DNA from: Bremia lactucae
Taxonomy: Eukaryota > Oomycota > Peronosporomycetes > Peronosporales > Peronosporaceae
DNA: 64,000 nt
Direction of reading: 5' to 3'
NCBI RefSeq assembly: GCF_004359215.1
Contig: NC_090617.1
Coordinates: forward strand, 2,915,342 to 2,979,341
The number at the start of each line of letters is the position of its first letter. Position 1 is the first letter of the stretch. Position numbers and translations under genes: made by a program. The notes under the pieces were generated by a model. That model was not told the origin of the DNA, made no database searches, and saw nothing but the letters and a program-made list of their open reading frames with translations. Shown in pieces: positions 63,180 through 64,000 of this stretch.

Positions 63180-63650
63180 TGTAACGGGGTGTATCGTTAC
63201 ATGAAATTAACACTTAAAGGTTGTTAATTAATATATTATCTAAAAGGTAGATAATATTTGGGGGATTACTTTATATTGTAATGTCCTGAATTCTTATCCA
63301 TAAATAGGTATAGGCCATTATGTCTATTTATTCCGCAGACTAATCAGCTGCGGAAGTAATCAAAGAGAGAGTCACAAGATAAGATAGATAAGAATTCATT
63401 TACATGCTTAGTATTAGTTTATAGTTAAGTCAACATTTACAAAGATAGATTAAGAGACACTTGACTATATTAATACAGTTTTCATTTTACACTCTTAAGC
63501 TAACTTGCCTTAAGAGAAGTCTTCCTCTATACGTACAGTGTACGTCACCTAACGAAAGGCACCACTCACAACTGAAGCAGTGTGAAGTGGACTTGTACTG
63601 AAACAGTACAAGTCGCAGTGCCCCGTTACACCTGGTAGCACTTTGTAGTC
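63180..63650 (+). repeat. Gypsy-A copy 6: 5' LTR and primer-binding site
   Basis: The 451-bp LTR runs from TGTAACGGGG (63180) to CCCCGTTACA (63630) with both ends perfect. CCTGGTAGCACTTTGTAGTC (63631-63650) is the primer-binding site. Intact ends and the open Gag suggest the youngest insertion in the window. Confidence 0.92.
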
Positions 63651-63672
63651 CGTCCAAGGACCACATTTCCCA

Positions 63673-63696
63673 CATTTAACATGGACATGTTAGATG
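63673..63696 (+). other. RNA hairpin spanning the Gag start codon
   Basis: CATTTAACAT pairs with ATGTTAGATG around a GGAC loop (10 pairs, one G-U). The Gag ATG at 63681 is at the edge of the loop, as at 13163-13190. Confidence 0.55.
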
Positions 63697-64000
63697 GTAG
63701 TGGGAATACGCATCACGTTTCCCCTGAAAGCTACTCCTTTCTAAGTGATATAGAAAGGAGTGCGGTTGAACGAATGAGTTCATCCGTAGGAAACGATGCA
63801 ATCCTGGCATTACTGTCCAACTTAGACAGAGATGCCCTCCATTCAACCGTCGCCAAGTTCATACAACATGAACTTGACGAGATGAAGGAAAAAGTAGCCT
63901 TGCTGAATCAGCAAGGCTCTCAACAGGCGGAACTGTTGAGATTACAACAGGTACAGACCCCTGTACCTGGGATGACGCAAACGCGTCGTCCCGAAACTCT
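63681..64000 (+). CDS. gag: Gypsy-A copy 6: Gag N terminus, open to the window edge
   Basis: From ATG 63681 the frame is uninterrupted for 106 codons: MDMLDGSGNTHHVSPESYSF, LSDIERSAVERMSSSVGND, LALLSNLDRDALHSTVAKFI, then a coil QHELDEMKEKVALLNQQGSQ, QAELLRLQQVQ. The start is fixed by its place 50 bp after the LTR and by conservation at 13173. Gag assembles the particle. It is the only Gypsy frame here without damage as far as seen; the element continues outside the window. Confidence 0.85.
   Translation, partial: MDMLDGSGNTHHVSPESYSFLSDIERSAVERMSSSVGNDAILALLSNLDRDALHSTVAKFIQHELDEMKEKVALLNQQGSQQAELLRLQQVQTPVPGMTQTRRPET

Noticed and set aside
1..64000. Secreted RxLR- or Crinkler-type effector genes
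   Set aside because: I looked for a signal peptide followed by RxLR or LFLAK in frames outside the retroelements and saw none that was convincing.

Overview
The window looks like a retrotransposon graveyard from a eukaryotic nuclear genome, most likely an oomycete (Peronosporales-like). This is inferred from dense Ty3/Gypsy chromoviruses and short-LTR Ty1/Copia elements, a PDR-type ABCG fragment, a trimethyllysine-dioxygenase-like fragment and an AT-rich nad6-bearing mitochondrial insert. I cannot name the species. No intact host gene is visible. One reading frame runs undamaged for as far as the window shows it: the Gag at 63681-64000.

Layout, with family letters local to this answer. 1-1759: 3' end of a Gypsy-A element with its LTR. 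1760-6247: a nearly complete but broken Copia element on the minus strand. 6253-7148: a tandem duplication. 7540-7922: an unidentified degenerate ORF and hairpin. 8272-8459: a dioxygenase fragment cut off by a Gypsy-A LTR end. 8583-10178: Gypsy-C. 10180-11020: Gypsy-F 3' end. 11530-12056: Gypsy-B LTR. 12682-14703: deleted Gypsy-A copy. 15051-17135: 3' half of another Gypsy-A on the minus strand. 17171-17990: Gypsy protease region. 18039-22157: second Copia. 22410-24690: Gypsy-F. 24990-26020: Gypsy-C. 26361-27551: Gypsy-B 5' end. 27935-28517: ABCG fragment. 28655-33226: Gypsy-B. 33899-34497: mitochondrial insert. 36386-39162: Gypsy-C. 39163-40859: Gypsy-B. 40860-40959: assembly gap of 100 N. 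40960-43956: Gypsy-A. 43960-47300: mixed Copia, Gypsy-D and Gypsy-B pieces. 47388-54538: the longest Gypsy-A copy, LTR to LTR. 55430-57100: Gypsy-E. 57310-63179: Gypsy-B, with a younger Gypsy-A copy (63180 to the window edge) inserted into its 5' LTR.

The normal sense programme is LTR, primer-binding site, gag, protease, reverse transcriptase (RT), RNase H, integrase, chromodomain, polypurine tract, LTR. Two things stand out. First, Gypsy-A and Gypsy-B, and apparently Gypsy-F, carry a long ORF on the opposite strand. It starts just inside the 3' LTR and converges on pol. It encodes an Ala-rich N terminus, a conserved middle with clustered cysteines (clearest in A), and a C-terminal coiled coil lying opposite the integrase-chromodomain linker. 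In A and B both strands stay open there, with the same relative codon phase. I call it AS-ORF. Second, at least five copies carry internal segments of about 0.2-0.7 kb flipped in place, and two further sites are perfect fold-back inverted duplications (31-bp and 24-bp arms).
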